DNA from: Nitrospira sp. UBA5699
Lineage (GTDB): Bacteria > Nitrospirota > Nitrospiria > Nitrospirales > Nitrospiraceae
Assembly: GCA_002420105.1 (NCBI GenBank)
Contig: DIHJ01000102.1
Location: 4,914 to 12,741 of the forward strand
Reading direction: 5' to 3'
Length of the DNA stretch: 7,828 nucleotides
In this document: positions 1 through 7,156 of the stretch, one piece after another
Numbering within the stretch: position 1 is the first letter of the stretch
How the letters are laid out: the number at the start of each line of letters is the position of its first letter
Notes under the pieces: generated by a model
Database searches by the model: none
The model's input: the letters and a program-made list of their open reading frames with translations, nothing else
Told to the model about the DNA's origin: nothing
Program-made: the position numbers and the translations under genes

Positions 1-754
1 CGGCGCCGGCAGCGCGCTCCTGGCCGGGCGCATCGACCGGGATGTCCGAATCGGCGCCGGCAATGCCACGTTGTCGAACCAGACGGGCAACGATGTCGTG
101 ATCGCGGCCGCGGCCATTCGTCTGACGTCGAACGCTTCGGTGGGGAGAAATTTCAGGTATTGGAGCGAGACCGATCCTTCGATCGACGAAGGCGCGATCG
201 TCCAGGGGACGGTGACGCAACGCCTGCCTCCGGAGCCGTTCAAGGCGGAGCGGTTCCGCCGGGCGCTCTCGGGAATCCGGATGGCCGCCGCGGTCGTCAG
301 CTTCATCTCGACCTTGCTCCTGGGGTTGCTGCTGCTGTGGGTCTATCCCGTCTTCGCCGAAACAGCCGCGTCGATGATTCGCGAACGCCCGTGGGCTTCG
401 TTCGGATGGGGAGCGGCCGCCCTGGTTGGGACACCCGTCCTGGCGGTCGTGTTGGTGATGACGGTCGTCGGAATACCGATCGGTATCATGTTCATGGCTC
501 TGTACACGGCGACCGTCTATCTGGCGAGAGTCTATGCCATTACGTGGGCGGGACAACTGGTTCTTCGTTGGGTGTCCGGTTCCTCATCGCTCGCCTGGGC
601 GTTCGTGACAGGATTGGTGGTCTATTCGTTCCTCTCACTCATCCCTTTCGTCGGATGGCTCTTGAGCCTGGCGACGATCCTGTTCGGACTCGGGGCGCTC
701 CTGTTGACGAAGAAGGACTTGGTGGTCAGGTTGCGAGAGCAGCAGGTGTTGTAG
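1..754 (+). CDS. Bactofilin-like repeat / multi-pass membrane protein, 5' end missing
   Basis: The frame is open from base 2 to the TAG at 752-754 (250 residues), so the true start lies left of the window; the TTG at 71 is only an internal codon. The first ~75 residues are short glycine/alanine- and valine/isoleucine-rich strands with repeated GAG(S/N)A turns 17 residues apart, resembling the beta-helical repeats of bactofilin-type polymer-forming proteins. A proline-rich linker (RLPPEPF) and a basic stretch follow. Fragment residues about 94-236 then hold four or five hydrophobic segments, including VVGIPIGI, and the protein ends in a short charged tail. This points to an inner-membrane protein with a polymer-forming soluble domain. 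Its function is unknown; a role in envelope organisation is a guess. The next gene starts about 68 bases downstream with no visible terminator between. The membrane nature is clear; the bactofilin relation is judged by eye. Confidence 0.6.
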   Translation, partial: GAGSALLAGRIDRDVRIGAGNATLSNQTGNDVVIAAAAIRLTSNASVGRNFRYWSETDPSIDEGAIVQGTVTQRLPPEPFKAERFRRALSGIRMAAAVVSFISTLLLGLLLLWVYPVFAETAASMIRERPWASFGWGAAALVGTPVLAVVLVMTVVGIPIGIMFMALYTATVYLARVYAITWAGQLVLRWVSGSSSLAWAFVTGLVVYSFLSLIPFVGWLLSLATILFGLGALLLTKKDLVVRLREQQVL

Positions 755-822
755 TGCGGCGGCCGAAGAGCGCAACGGTATGGCCGGAACGTCGATGCCG
801 GGAACAGGTCCTCATCCCTTCG

Positions 823-1742
823 ATGAAAGCCGGAGCCATCATGTGCGCCCTGCTGGTGCTGGCTGTCGTCACGGCCGGGCGCGTCTACGCGCAGGAGGCC
901 AAGCCCGAGGCCCAGTCCGATTGCCGGTATGAGCCGCGCGAGGGAGGGACGAACAGCTCGGCCTTTCCGACCGACGACGTGTTCAGGCCCCTGATCGCGG
1001 ACCCCAAGCAGCCGCAATTTTTCGCCTCCTGGCAGGCGGCCCGCGCGAGGACGGAACGGACCCACGCCAACGTCGGGTCGGTGGGATTCGGCGAGAACTT
1101 CGGATTCTACACGAGCCGCGAGGGCTGCAACGGCTGGCAGGTCGGGGTGCTCGCCGGCGTGTTCTCCCAGTTCAACCTGGACGCGCCGTCCTCCGATCTG
1201 ATCAACACCGACTTCGTCGTCGGAGTTCCTGTGTCGTGGCGGTCCGGCGCCTGGTCGACCAGGGTCCGCCTGTATCATCAGAGCAGTCATCTCGGCGACG
1301 AATTTCTGCTGGGGCGGCCCGGATTCCCCCGTGTGAACCTCAGTTTCGAGGAGGTGGAAGCGATCCTGTCCTACGACTACCGATGGGCGAGGCTGTACGC
1401 GGGCGGGGGCTATTTGATGCATCGGGAGCCGGCCTCCCTCGACCGGAACCGGGTGCAGTGGGGGGGGGCGAGCTGCGCGGTCCCACGATGCCGTCGCCGG
1501 TCCTGCGCAAGGAGCTGACGGGTCTGTTGATGACACCGGTGTTCGGCGCGGACTTCAAGACGTTCGAAGAGCTGAAGTGGATCGTCAACACCAACGTGGT
1601 CGGAGGGCTCGAATGGTCGAGGGAAGGCTCGACCCGCCGCTTCCGGTTTCTGCTGAACTATTACCGCGGGTTCAATCAGTACGGACAGTTCTTCGCGCAA
1701 AAGATCGAGACGGTCGGGTTCGGATTGTATTTGGCGTTCTAG
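823..1742 (+). pseudogene. DUF1207-like outer-membrane beta-barrel protein, frameshifted at a G9 run
   Basis: The chosen ATG (823) gives a classical signal peptide: MKAGAI, a hydrophobic core, then VYA|QEA with cleavage after about residue 23. A second ATG at 841 has a better-placed GGAG but would lose the positive N-region. The mature part begins with FPTDDVFRPLIADPKQPQFF and continues with alternating aromatic/polar strands (GFGENFGFYTS, RVRLYHQSSHLGDEF), matching my memory of the DUF1207 family. Reading frame 1 runs into nine G at 1460-1468 and then off-family sequence to a stop at 1518 (231 residues). The family-like sequence resumes in frame 3 (ELRG...) and runs to TAG at 1740-1742, ending ...GLYLAF; a terminal Phe is typical of barrels inserted by the BAM machinery. 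Joining the frames gives about 305-306 residues. Ten or seven G would restore the frame. It could be a sequencing error, a phase-variable gene or a true pseudogene. Family function is unknown. Confidence 0.75.
1460..1468 (+). repeat. Homopolymer run of nine G at the frameshift
   Basis: Nine consecutive G lie exactly where the coding frame of the DUF1207-like gene switches. Upstream reads RVQW and downstream reads ELRGPT in another frame. One extra G (ten) or two fewer (seven) would join them as QWGGGELRG or QWGGELRG. Such runs are prone both to sequencing and assembly error and to slipped-strand mutation in the cell. Confidence 0.9.
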
Positions 1743-1772
1743 CCGCGCCGTCGATGCCGTCGGGTCGTCGCA

Positions 1773-3530
1773 ATGTCTGAAGACCGCTCTATGAGTACCA
1801 CGCCGGTCGAGAAGCCGCTCGTGGCCTATTTCTCGATGGAAATCGGGCTGGATCCGGGCATGCCGACCTATGCGGGCGGTCTCGGCGTGCTGGCGGGCGA
1901 TACCGTCAGGACGGCCGCCGATATCAGGCTGCCGCTGGTGGCCGTGACGCTGCTCTACCGGGGCGGGCATTTCTTCCAGCGGCTCGACGCGCGAGGCGCG
2001 CAATCGGAGGAGCCGGTCAAGTGGATCGTGGAAGATTTTCTCGAACCGCTCGAGGCCCGGGCCGAGGTGGAGATCGAGGGGCGCCGGGTCCGGATTCGCG
2101 CCTGGCGTTACCGGCTCACGGGAGAGTCGGGCTTTCAGGTCCCGGTCTATTTTCTCGACACCGATCTCGGGGAGAACAGCGAGTGGGACCGGACCCTGAC
2201 GGGGACGCTCTACGGCGGAGACCTGCACTACCGGCTCTGCCAGGAGCTTCTGCTCGGGATCGGCGGCGTCCGCATGTTGCGCGCGCTGGGCTACCGGAAG
2301 ATCGGCCGGTACCATCTGAACGAAGGGCATGCCGCCCTGCTGGTCGTCGGGCTTCTGGAGGAGGAACGGACTGCCGGCGACGGACCGGTGACGGCGGAGA
2401 TGGTGGACGCCGTGCGGCATCGCTGCATCTTTACCACGCACACCCCGGTGCCGGCGGGCCACGATCAATTTCCCTCCGACATGGCCCGCAAGGTGTTGGG
2501 AGAGCGGTATTGGTCGTGGCTGCGAACGTGCGGGCAGGAGACCCTGCTCAACATGACGGCGCTCGCGCTGCATTGTTCCCGCTACGTCAACGGCGTGGCG
2601 ATGAAACACGGAGAAGTGTCGCAAAGCCTGTTTCCCGGTTATCCGGTCCACTCCATCACCAACGGCGTGCACGCCGCCACCTGGGTCGCGCCGTCGTTCC
2701 AGCGGCTCTTCGACCGGCACGTGCCGGACTGGCGGCGCGATCCCCTGACGCTTCGGTATGCGGTCGGCATCGCGGGAGCGGAAATCTGGGCCGCGCATCT
2801 CGGCGCGAAACGGCGGCTGATCGAGTTCATCAATCACGAATGCAATTCGGGGCTCGACGTCAATCTGCTGACCATCGGGTTCGCCAGGAGGGCCGCAACG
2901 TACAAGCGGCTGACCCTGCTCTTTCACGATCCGGAGCGGTTGAAGGCGATCGCGCAGCGGGCCGGGCGTTTCCAGCTGGTCTTCGCCGGCAAGGCCCATC
3001 CGCACGACGAGGGCGGCAAGGAACTCATCCGGCAGGTGCACCGGTTCCGCGAGGCGCTGGCGGGGCATGTTCCGGTCGTCTATCTGGCCAACTACGACAT
3101 GGTGCTGGCCAGGATCCTCTGCGCGGGAGTGGACGTCTGGCTCAATACGCCGCTGCCTCCCCATGAAGCCTCCGGCACGAGCGGCATGAAAGCGGCCATG
3201 AACGGCGTGCCGAGCCTGAGCGTGCTGGACGGCTGGTGGATCGAAGGCCATGTCGAAGGCGTCACCGGCTGGTCGATCGGGGACCGGGTCGAAGCCTGTC
3301 TGGAACCGAAGGGCGACATGGACGCCTGCCATGCGGCGGCCCTCTACGACAAGCTCGAGCAGCAGGTGGCGCCCTGCTTCTATCACGACCGCGACCGCTT
3401 CATCGGGATCATGCGGCACACGATCGCCATCAACGGATCGTTTTTCAACACGCACCGGATGATCGCGCAATACATGAACGACGCCTATTCCGTTATCGAC
3501 TCGTATTTCGGTAAGGTGATGCCGTCATGA
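1773..3530 (+). CDS. glgP: Alpha-glucan (glycogen) phosphorylase, short GT35 type
   Basis: It is predicted to release glucose-1-phosphate from the non-reducing ends of glycogen or maltodextrin using phosphate and a pyridoxal-phosphate cofactor in the cytoplasm. The 585 residues begin near LVAYFSMEIGL and continue with PTYAGGLGVLAGD, YHLNEGHAAL (about 190), FTTHTPVPAGHD, ITNGVHAATW, the phosphate-site stretch ARRAATYKR (R373 and K378 match the conserved Arg and Lys of the family), then NTPLPPHEASGTSGMKAAMN, where K473 is the expected PLP lysine, and LDGWWIEG. It is much shorter than E. coli GlgP (about 800) and matches the divergent alpha-glucan phosphorylase group, without that group's optional N-terminal DUF3417 domain. 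The start is uncertain: ATG 1773 has no clear ribosome site, while ATG 1791 (six residues shorter) has a weak GAAGA 7 bases ahead. It begins 30 bases after the DUF1207-like gene, and its TGA overlaps the acetate kinase ATG. Exact glucan substrate is not readable from sequence. Confidence 0.93.
   Translation: MSEDRSMSTTPVEKPLVAYFSMEIGLDPGMPTYAGGLGVLAGDTVRTAADIRLPLVAVTLLYRGGHFFQRLDARGAQSEEPVKWIVEDFLEPLEARAEVEIEGRRVRIRAWRYRLTGESGFQVPVYFLDTDLGENSEWDRTLTGTLYGGDLHYRLCQELLLGIGGVRMLRALGYRKIGRYHLNEGHAALLVVGLLEEERTAGDGPVTAEMVDAVRHRCIFTTHTPVPAGHDQFPSDMARKVLGERYWSWLRTCGQETLLNMTALALHCSRYVNGVAMKHGEVSQSLFPGYPVHSITNGVHAATWVAPSFQRLFDRHVPDWRRDPLTLRYAVGIAGAEIWAAHLGAKRRLIEFINHECNSGLDVNLLTIGFARRAATYKRLTLLFHDPERLKAIAQRAGRFQLVFAGKAHPHDEGGKELIRQVHRFREALAGHVPVVYLANYDMVLARILCAGVDVWLNTPLPPHEASGTSGMKAAMNGVPSLSVLDGWWIEGHVEGVTGWSIGDRVEACLEPKGDMDACHAAALYDKLEQQVAPCFYHDRDRFIGIMRHTIAINGSFFNTHRMIAQYMNDAYSVIDSYFGKVMPS
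3513..3519 (+). promoter_or_regulatory. Ribosome binding site of acetate kinase
   Basis: AAGGTGA lies inside the end of the phosphorylase gene, 7 bases before the ATG at 3527. It matches the anti-Shine-Dalgarno sequence well and supports that start, which overlaps the upstream stop as ATGA. Confidence 0.75.
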
Positions 3531-4738
3531 ACGATGTGGGACCGGGCCCGTTCGTACTGACCGTCAACGGAGGCTCCTCCAGCCTGAAGTTCGCCCTGTA
3601 CGGCACGGCGGCGCCGCTTCGGCGTGTCGCCGGCGGCATGATCGATCGGATCGGTCTTCCGGAAAGCGTGCTGGCCGTGACCGGCCCGGCGAAGAGCGGG
3701 CTCGGGCGGCAGGCCGTCGAGGCTCCCGATCATGCGGCCGCCGTCGGTCTCCTGATGGAGTGGCTGGAGAAGCACATCGGCTTCACGAAGGTCCGCGCCG
3801 TCGGCCACCGCGTCGTCCACGGCGGATCGGTCTACAGCCGGCCCGCGCCGGTCACCGCCGACATGCTGGCCGAGCTGCGGCGGATCGGTCCCTACGATCC
3901 GGAGCATCTGCCGTCGGAAATCGCCCTGATCGAAGCGTTCACCCGGCGCGATCCGCAGCTCCGGCAGATCGCCTGCTTCGACACTGCGTTTCACCATGAC
4001 ATGCCCCGCGCGGCCCGTCTTCTGGCGATCCCGAGGCGCTACGACAAGATGGGCGTCCGGCGCTACGGGTTCCACGGGTTGTCCTGCGCCTTTCTGATGA
4101 AGGAGCTGGCCAGAATCGGGACGAAGGAGGAGGCCGAGGGACGGGTGATCCTTGCGCATCTGGGAAACGGCGCCAGTATGACGGCGGTCACGGGCGGCAA
4201 GAGCGTCGAGACCACGATGGGGTTTACCCCGACCTCCGGTCTTCCCATGAGCCGGCGCTCCGGCGATCTCGACCCCGGCCTGGTCTCGTATCTGGCGAGA
4301 ACCGAAGGCATGAGCGCCGACCGGTTCCACCGGATGGTCAATACCGAGTCGGGCCTGCTCGGCCTGTCGGAGTGCAGTTCCGACATGCGCGACCTGCTCG
4401 CGCGGGAACGGAGCGATCCGCGGGCGGCGGAAGCGGTCGAGTTCTTCTGTTATCAGGCGAGAAAATGGATCGGCGCGCTGGCGGCGGTGATGGGCGGACT
4501 GGACCAGCTGGTGTTCAGCGCCGGGATCGGCGAGCGTTCGCCGGTCATCCGGGCGCGGATCTGCGACGGCCTGCAGTTTCTGGGCGTCGAGCTGGACGCC
4601 GCGCGCAACGAGGCCGATGCACCGGTCATCTCAAAGCACAAGGGGCGGGTGACCGTTCGCGTCATCCCCACGGACGAGGAGATCGAGATCGCACAGTCGG
4701 TGTGCCTGATGCTGGATGCAAACAACAAGGTCCAATGA
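3527..4738 (+). CDS. ackA: Acetate kinase
   Basis: Transfers phosphate between acetyl-phosphate and ADP, giving acetate and ATP, in the cytoplasm. The 403 residues are normal length for the ASKHA-fold family. Visible motifs in order: VNGGSSSLKF with N14; GHRVVHGG with R95; FDTAFHHDMP with D152; YGFHGLSC with H183; AHLGNGASMTAV; TMGFTPTSGLPMSRRSGD with R244; LLGLSECSSDMRDL; SAGIGERSPVIR; and IPTDEEIEIA with E384. These match the catalytic Asn, Arg, Asp, His, Arg and Glu of characterised acetate kinases. Two motif positions are unusual: Cys replaces the last His of the common FHGTSH, and MSRRSGD replaces the common MGTRSGD. The gene overlaps the phosphorylase by 4 bases (ATGA) and the phosphoketolase follows 7 bases after its stop, so it very likely uses the acetyl-phosphate that enzyme makes. 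A propionate-using kinase of the same family cannot be excluded. Confidence 0.96.
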   Translation: MNDVGPGPFVLTVNGGSSSLKFALYGTAAPLRRVAGGMIDRIGLPESVLAVTGPAKSGLGRQAVEAPDHAAAVGLLMEWLEKHIGFTKVRAVGHRVVHGGSVYSRPAPVTADMLAELRRIGPYDPEHLPSEIALIEAFTRRDPQLRQIACFDTAFHHDMPRAARLLAIPRRYDKMGVRRYGFHGLSCAFLMKELARIGTKEEAEGRVILAHLGNGASMTAVTGGKSVETTMGFTPTSGLPMSRRSGDLDPGLVSYLARTEGMSADRFHRMVNTESGLLGLSECSSDMRDLLARERSDPRAAEAVEFFCYQARKWIGALAAVMGGLDQLVFSAGIGERSPVIRARICDGLQFLGVELDAARNEADAPVISKHKGRVTVRVIPTDEEIEIAQSVCLMLDANNKVQ

Positions 4739-4742
4739 GGAG
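4737..4742 (+). promoter_or_regulatory. Ribosome binding site favouring the phosphoketolase start at 4746
   Basis: GAGGAG overlaps the acetate kinase stop codon and ends 3 bases before ATG 4746. The spacing is short, but the alternative upstream ATG (4716, inside acetate kinase) has no purine-rich site before it, so 4746 is preferred. Confidence 0.55.
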
Positions 4743-4745
4743 AAG

Positions 4746-7118
4746 ATGCTTCGGAAAAGAACGAACTCAATACGTCCGAATCTGCTCAAGAAGATGGACG
4801 CCTACTGGCGGGCGGCCAACTATCTGTCGGTGGGGCAGATCTATCTCTACGACAATCCGCTGCTGAAGAAGCGGCTCGTCCGCGCGCATATCAAGCCGCG
4901 ACTGCTCGGCCATTGGGGCACCACGCCCGGATTGAACTTCATCTACGTGCACCTGAACCGGATCATCAAGGAACAGGACCTGAACATGGTCTACATCGCC
5001 GGTCCCGGTCATGGCGGACCAGGCCTGGTCGCAAATGCCTACCTCGAAGGGACCTACAGCGAAGTCTACCCGAACGTGTCGCAGGACGAAGAGGGCATGA
5101 AGCGGCTCTTCAAACAGTTCTCCTTCCCCGGCGGCATTCCCAGTCACGTGGCGCCGGAGACGCCCGGCTCGATCCATGAAGGGGGCGAACTCGGGTATGC
5201 GCTGGTGCATGCCTATGGGGCGGTCTTCGACAATCCGGACCTGATCGCCGCCTGCGTCGTCGGCGACGGCGAGGCCGAGACCGGCCCGCTGGCGGCCAGC
5301 TGGCATTCGAACAAGTTCCTGAATCCCGCGCGCGACGGTGCGGTGCTGCCGATCCTGCATGTGAACGGCTACAAGATCGCCGGTCCCACCGTGCTGGCAC
5401 GGATCCCGCGTCGGGAACTCGAAGCGTTGCTCATCGGGTACGGCTATCGCCCCTATTTCGTGGAGGGAGAGGAGCCGATGGCGATGCACCGGCTGATGGC
5501 CGGGGCGCTCGATGCGGCGACGGCCGATCTCCGGGCGATCCGGCGGGCCGCGGGGCGGGCGGGGGCCGCGACGCGCCCGCAATGGCCGATGATCGTCCTG
5601 CGGTCGCCGAAAGGCTGGACCGGCCCGAAAACCGTGGACGGCAAACGGGTGGAAGGCACGTTCCGTTCCCACCAGGTGCCCATGGGCGATATGGACAAGC
5701 CTTCGCACGTCAAGCTGCTCGAACGATGGATGAAGGGGTACAAGCCGCAGGAGCTGTTCGACGGAGAGGGCCGGCTCATCCCCGAGCTGGCCGAGCTCGC
5801 CCCGGCCGGCGCCAGGCGGATGAGCGCCAATCCCCATGCCAACGGCGGGCTGCTCCTGAAAGAATTGCGGATGCCGGACTTCCGGCGGCATGCGGTGGCG
5901 GTGCCGAAGCCCGGAGCGGTCGAGGCGGAGGCGACGCGGGTGCAGGGCCGGTTCCTGCGCGACGTGCTCGAGCGGAATGCCAGGACCTTCCGCATCTTCG
6001 GACCGGACGAAACCGCCTCGAACCGCTGGACCGCCGTGTTCGAGGTGGATCGGCGCTGCTCCATGGCGGAGGTGCTGAAGACCGACGACCATGTGTCGCC
6101 CGACGGGCGGGTGATGGAGGTGTTGAGCGAGCACATGTGCCAGGGCTGGCTGGAGGGTTATCTGCTCACCGGACGGCACGGCTTTTTCAATTGCTACGAA
6201 GCCTTCATCCACATCGTCGATTCCATGTTCAACCAGCACGCAAAATGGCTGAAGGTCACGAACCATATCCCCTGGCGGCGGCCGATCGCCTCGCTCAATT
6301 ATCTGCTGACCTCGCACGTCTGGCGACAGGACCACAATGGATTCAGCCACCAGGACCCCGGCTTCATCGACCACGTCGTCAACAAGAAGGCCGAGGTGAT
6401 CCGGATCTATCTGCCCCCGGACGCCAACACGCTGCTGTCCGTCACCGACCATTGCCTGCGCAGCCGGAACCATGTCAACGTGATCGTGGCGGGAAAGCAG
6501 TCGGCGCCGCAATGGCTCGACATGGACGCGGCGATCAAACATTGCACCGCCGGCATCGGCATCTGGGACTGGGCCAGCAACGACCGGCGCAGCGAGCCCG
6601 ACGTGGTCGTGGCCTGCTGCGGCGACGTGCCCACGATGGAAACGCTGGCGGCCGTGTCGCTGCTGCGGACCCACCTGCCCGAGCTGAGCGTGCGGGTGGT
6701 GAACGTGGTCGACCTGATGAAACTGCAGCCGCCTTCCGAGCATCCCAACGGCTTGAGCGATCGCGATTTCGACGGGCTGTTCACGACGGACAAGCCGATC
6801 ATCTTCGCGTTTCACGGCTACCCCTGGCTGATCCATCGGCTCACGTACCGGCGGACCAATCACCGCAATCTGCATGTCCGCGGATACAAGGAGGAGGGCA
6901 CCACGACGACGCCGTTCGACATGGCGGTGATGAACGATCTCGACCGGTTCCATCTGGTGACGGACGTGATCGACCGGGTCGGGCTGCGCGGCTCCCGCGC
7001 GGACTATGTGAAGCAGGCGATCCGCGACAAGCGCATCGAGCACAAGCAGTACATCGCCGAGCACGGCGAGGACATGCCGGAAATCCGCGACTGGAAGTGG
7101 CGAGGAACGCGGCGATGA
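4746..7118 (+). CDS. xfp: Xylulose-5-phosphate/fructose-6-phosphate phosphoketolase
   Basis: A thiamine-diphosphate enzyme that cleaves xylulose-5-phosphate (to glyceraldehyde-3-phosphate) and/or fructose-6-phosphate (to erythrose-4-phosphate) with phosphate, releasing acetyl-phosphate. From ATG 4746 it has 790 residues, the usual length; ATG 4716 would add ten. Near the N-terminus is YWRAANYLSVGQIYL. H56 (HWGTTPG), H89 (GPGHGGPG) and H134 (PSHVAPETPGSIHEGGELG) keep the same spacing as the three active-site His of bifidobacterial enzymes. The ThDP/metal motif GDGEAETGPLAASWHSNKF starts at 173, E462 lies in EHMCQGWLEGYLLTGRHGFF, and H530 and H535 lie in QDHNGFSHQDPGF. The C-terminal domain includes VDLMKLQPPSEHPNGLSD and FAFHGYPWLIHRLTYRR. 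All expected catalytic residues are present, so it should be active; preference between the two sugars cannot be read. It follows acetate kinase, which would consume its product. Its TGA overlaps a possible mini-ORF start (ATGA). Confidence 0.98.
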   Translation: MLRKRTNSIRPNLLKKMDAYWRAANYLSVGQIYLYDNPLLKKRLVRAHIKPRLLGHWGTTPGLNFIYVHLNRIIKEQDLNMVYIAGPGHGGPGLVANAYLEGTYSEVYPNVSQDEEGMKRLFKQFSFPGGIPSHVAPETPGSIHEGGELGYALVHAYGAVFDNPDLIAACVVGDGEAETGPLAASWHSNKFLNPARDGAVLPILHVNGYKIAGPTVLARIPRRELEALLIGYGYRPYFVEGEEPMAMHRLMAGALDAATADLRAIRRAAGRAGAATRPQWPMIVLRSPKGWTGPKTVDGKRVEGTFRSHQVPMGDMDKPSHVKLLERWMKGYKPQELFDGEGRLIPELAELAPAGARRMSANPHANGGLLLKELRMPDFRRHAVAVPKPGAVEAEATRVQGRFLRDVLERNARTFRIFGPDETASNRWTAVFEVDRRCSMAEVLKTDDHVSPDGRVMEVLSEHMCQGWLEGYLLTGRHGFFNCYEAFIHIVDSMFNQHAKWLKVTNHIPWRRPIASLNYLLTSHVWRQDHNGFSHQDPGFIDHVVNKKAEVIRIYLPPDANTLLSVTDHCLRSRNHVNVIVAGKQSAPQWLDMDAAIKHCTAGIGIWDWASNDRRSEPDVVVACCGDVPTMETLAAVSLLRTHLPELSVRVVNVVDLMKLQPPSEHPNGLSDRDFDGLFTTDKPIIFAFHGYPWLIHRLTYRRTNHRNLHVRGYKEEGTTTTPFDMAVMNDLDRFHLVTDVIDRVGLRGSRADYVKQAIRDKRIEHKQYIAEHGEDMPEIRDWKWRGTRR

Positions 7119-7156
7119 CGCGACGCCGCCGGCGCAAGGGGGAGTCTCATGAATAA
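7115..7156 (+). CDS. Possible 13-codon mini-ORF bridging phosphoketolase and ftsH
   Basis: An ATG overlapping the phosphoketolase stop (ATGA at 7115-7118) opens a frame that reads MTRRRRRKGESHE and stops with TAA at 7154-7156, just past the ftsH ATG at 7149. It has five consecutive arginines. It may carry terminating ribosomes across the gap to ftsH, or be chance in a GC-rich spacer. It has no recognisable homology and no ribosome site of its own beyond the coupled stop. I do not claim a functional peptide. Confidence 0.2.
   Translation: MTRRRRRKGESHE
7138..7144 (+). promoter_or_regulatory. Ribosome binding site of ftsH
   Basis: GGGGGAG, with 4 bases to the ATG at 7149, gives a clear purine-rich Shine-Dalgarno-like site and supports that start. 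Confidence 0.7.

Noticed and set aside
71..73. TTG as start codon of the first gene
   Set aside because: The frame is open to the left edge and the repeat pattern continues upstream, so this is an internal codon.
755..822. Promoter or terminator between the first two genes
   Set aside because: I found no convincing -35/-10 pair and no GC-rich hairpin followed by a T run. A promoter here remains possible but is not supported by what I can see.
160..1518. 452-codon plus-strand frame starting inside the first gene
   Set aside because: Only its part from 823 is real (the DUF1207-like gene before the frameshift). The upstream part is an out-of-frame shadow of the membrane protein gene, and the part after 1468 is an out-of-frame tail.
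622..1536. 304-codon minus-strand frame across the DUF1207-like gene
   Set aside because: The plus strand has a signal peptide and a barrel-like end. The minus frame is Pro/Arg-rich without motifs and also crosses the end of the first gene.
1743..1772. Terminator between the DUF1207-like gene and the phosphorylase
   Set aside because: The gap is 30 bases with short direct repeats of GCCGTCG but no stable hairpin plus T run.
1410..3470. 686-codon open frame on the minus strand across the phosphorylase gene
   Set aside because: Same pattern of low-complexity, Arg/Pro-rich antisense translation opposite a well-supported enzyme; no motif or ribosome site.
5582..7156. 524-codon plus-strand frame overlapping the phosphoketolase
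   Set aside because: An Arg/Gly/Ala-rich shadow in another frame of a well-conserved gene. Only its last 13 codons (7115-7156) lie outside the phosphoketolase and are discussed separately.
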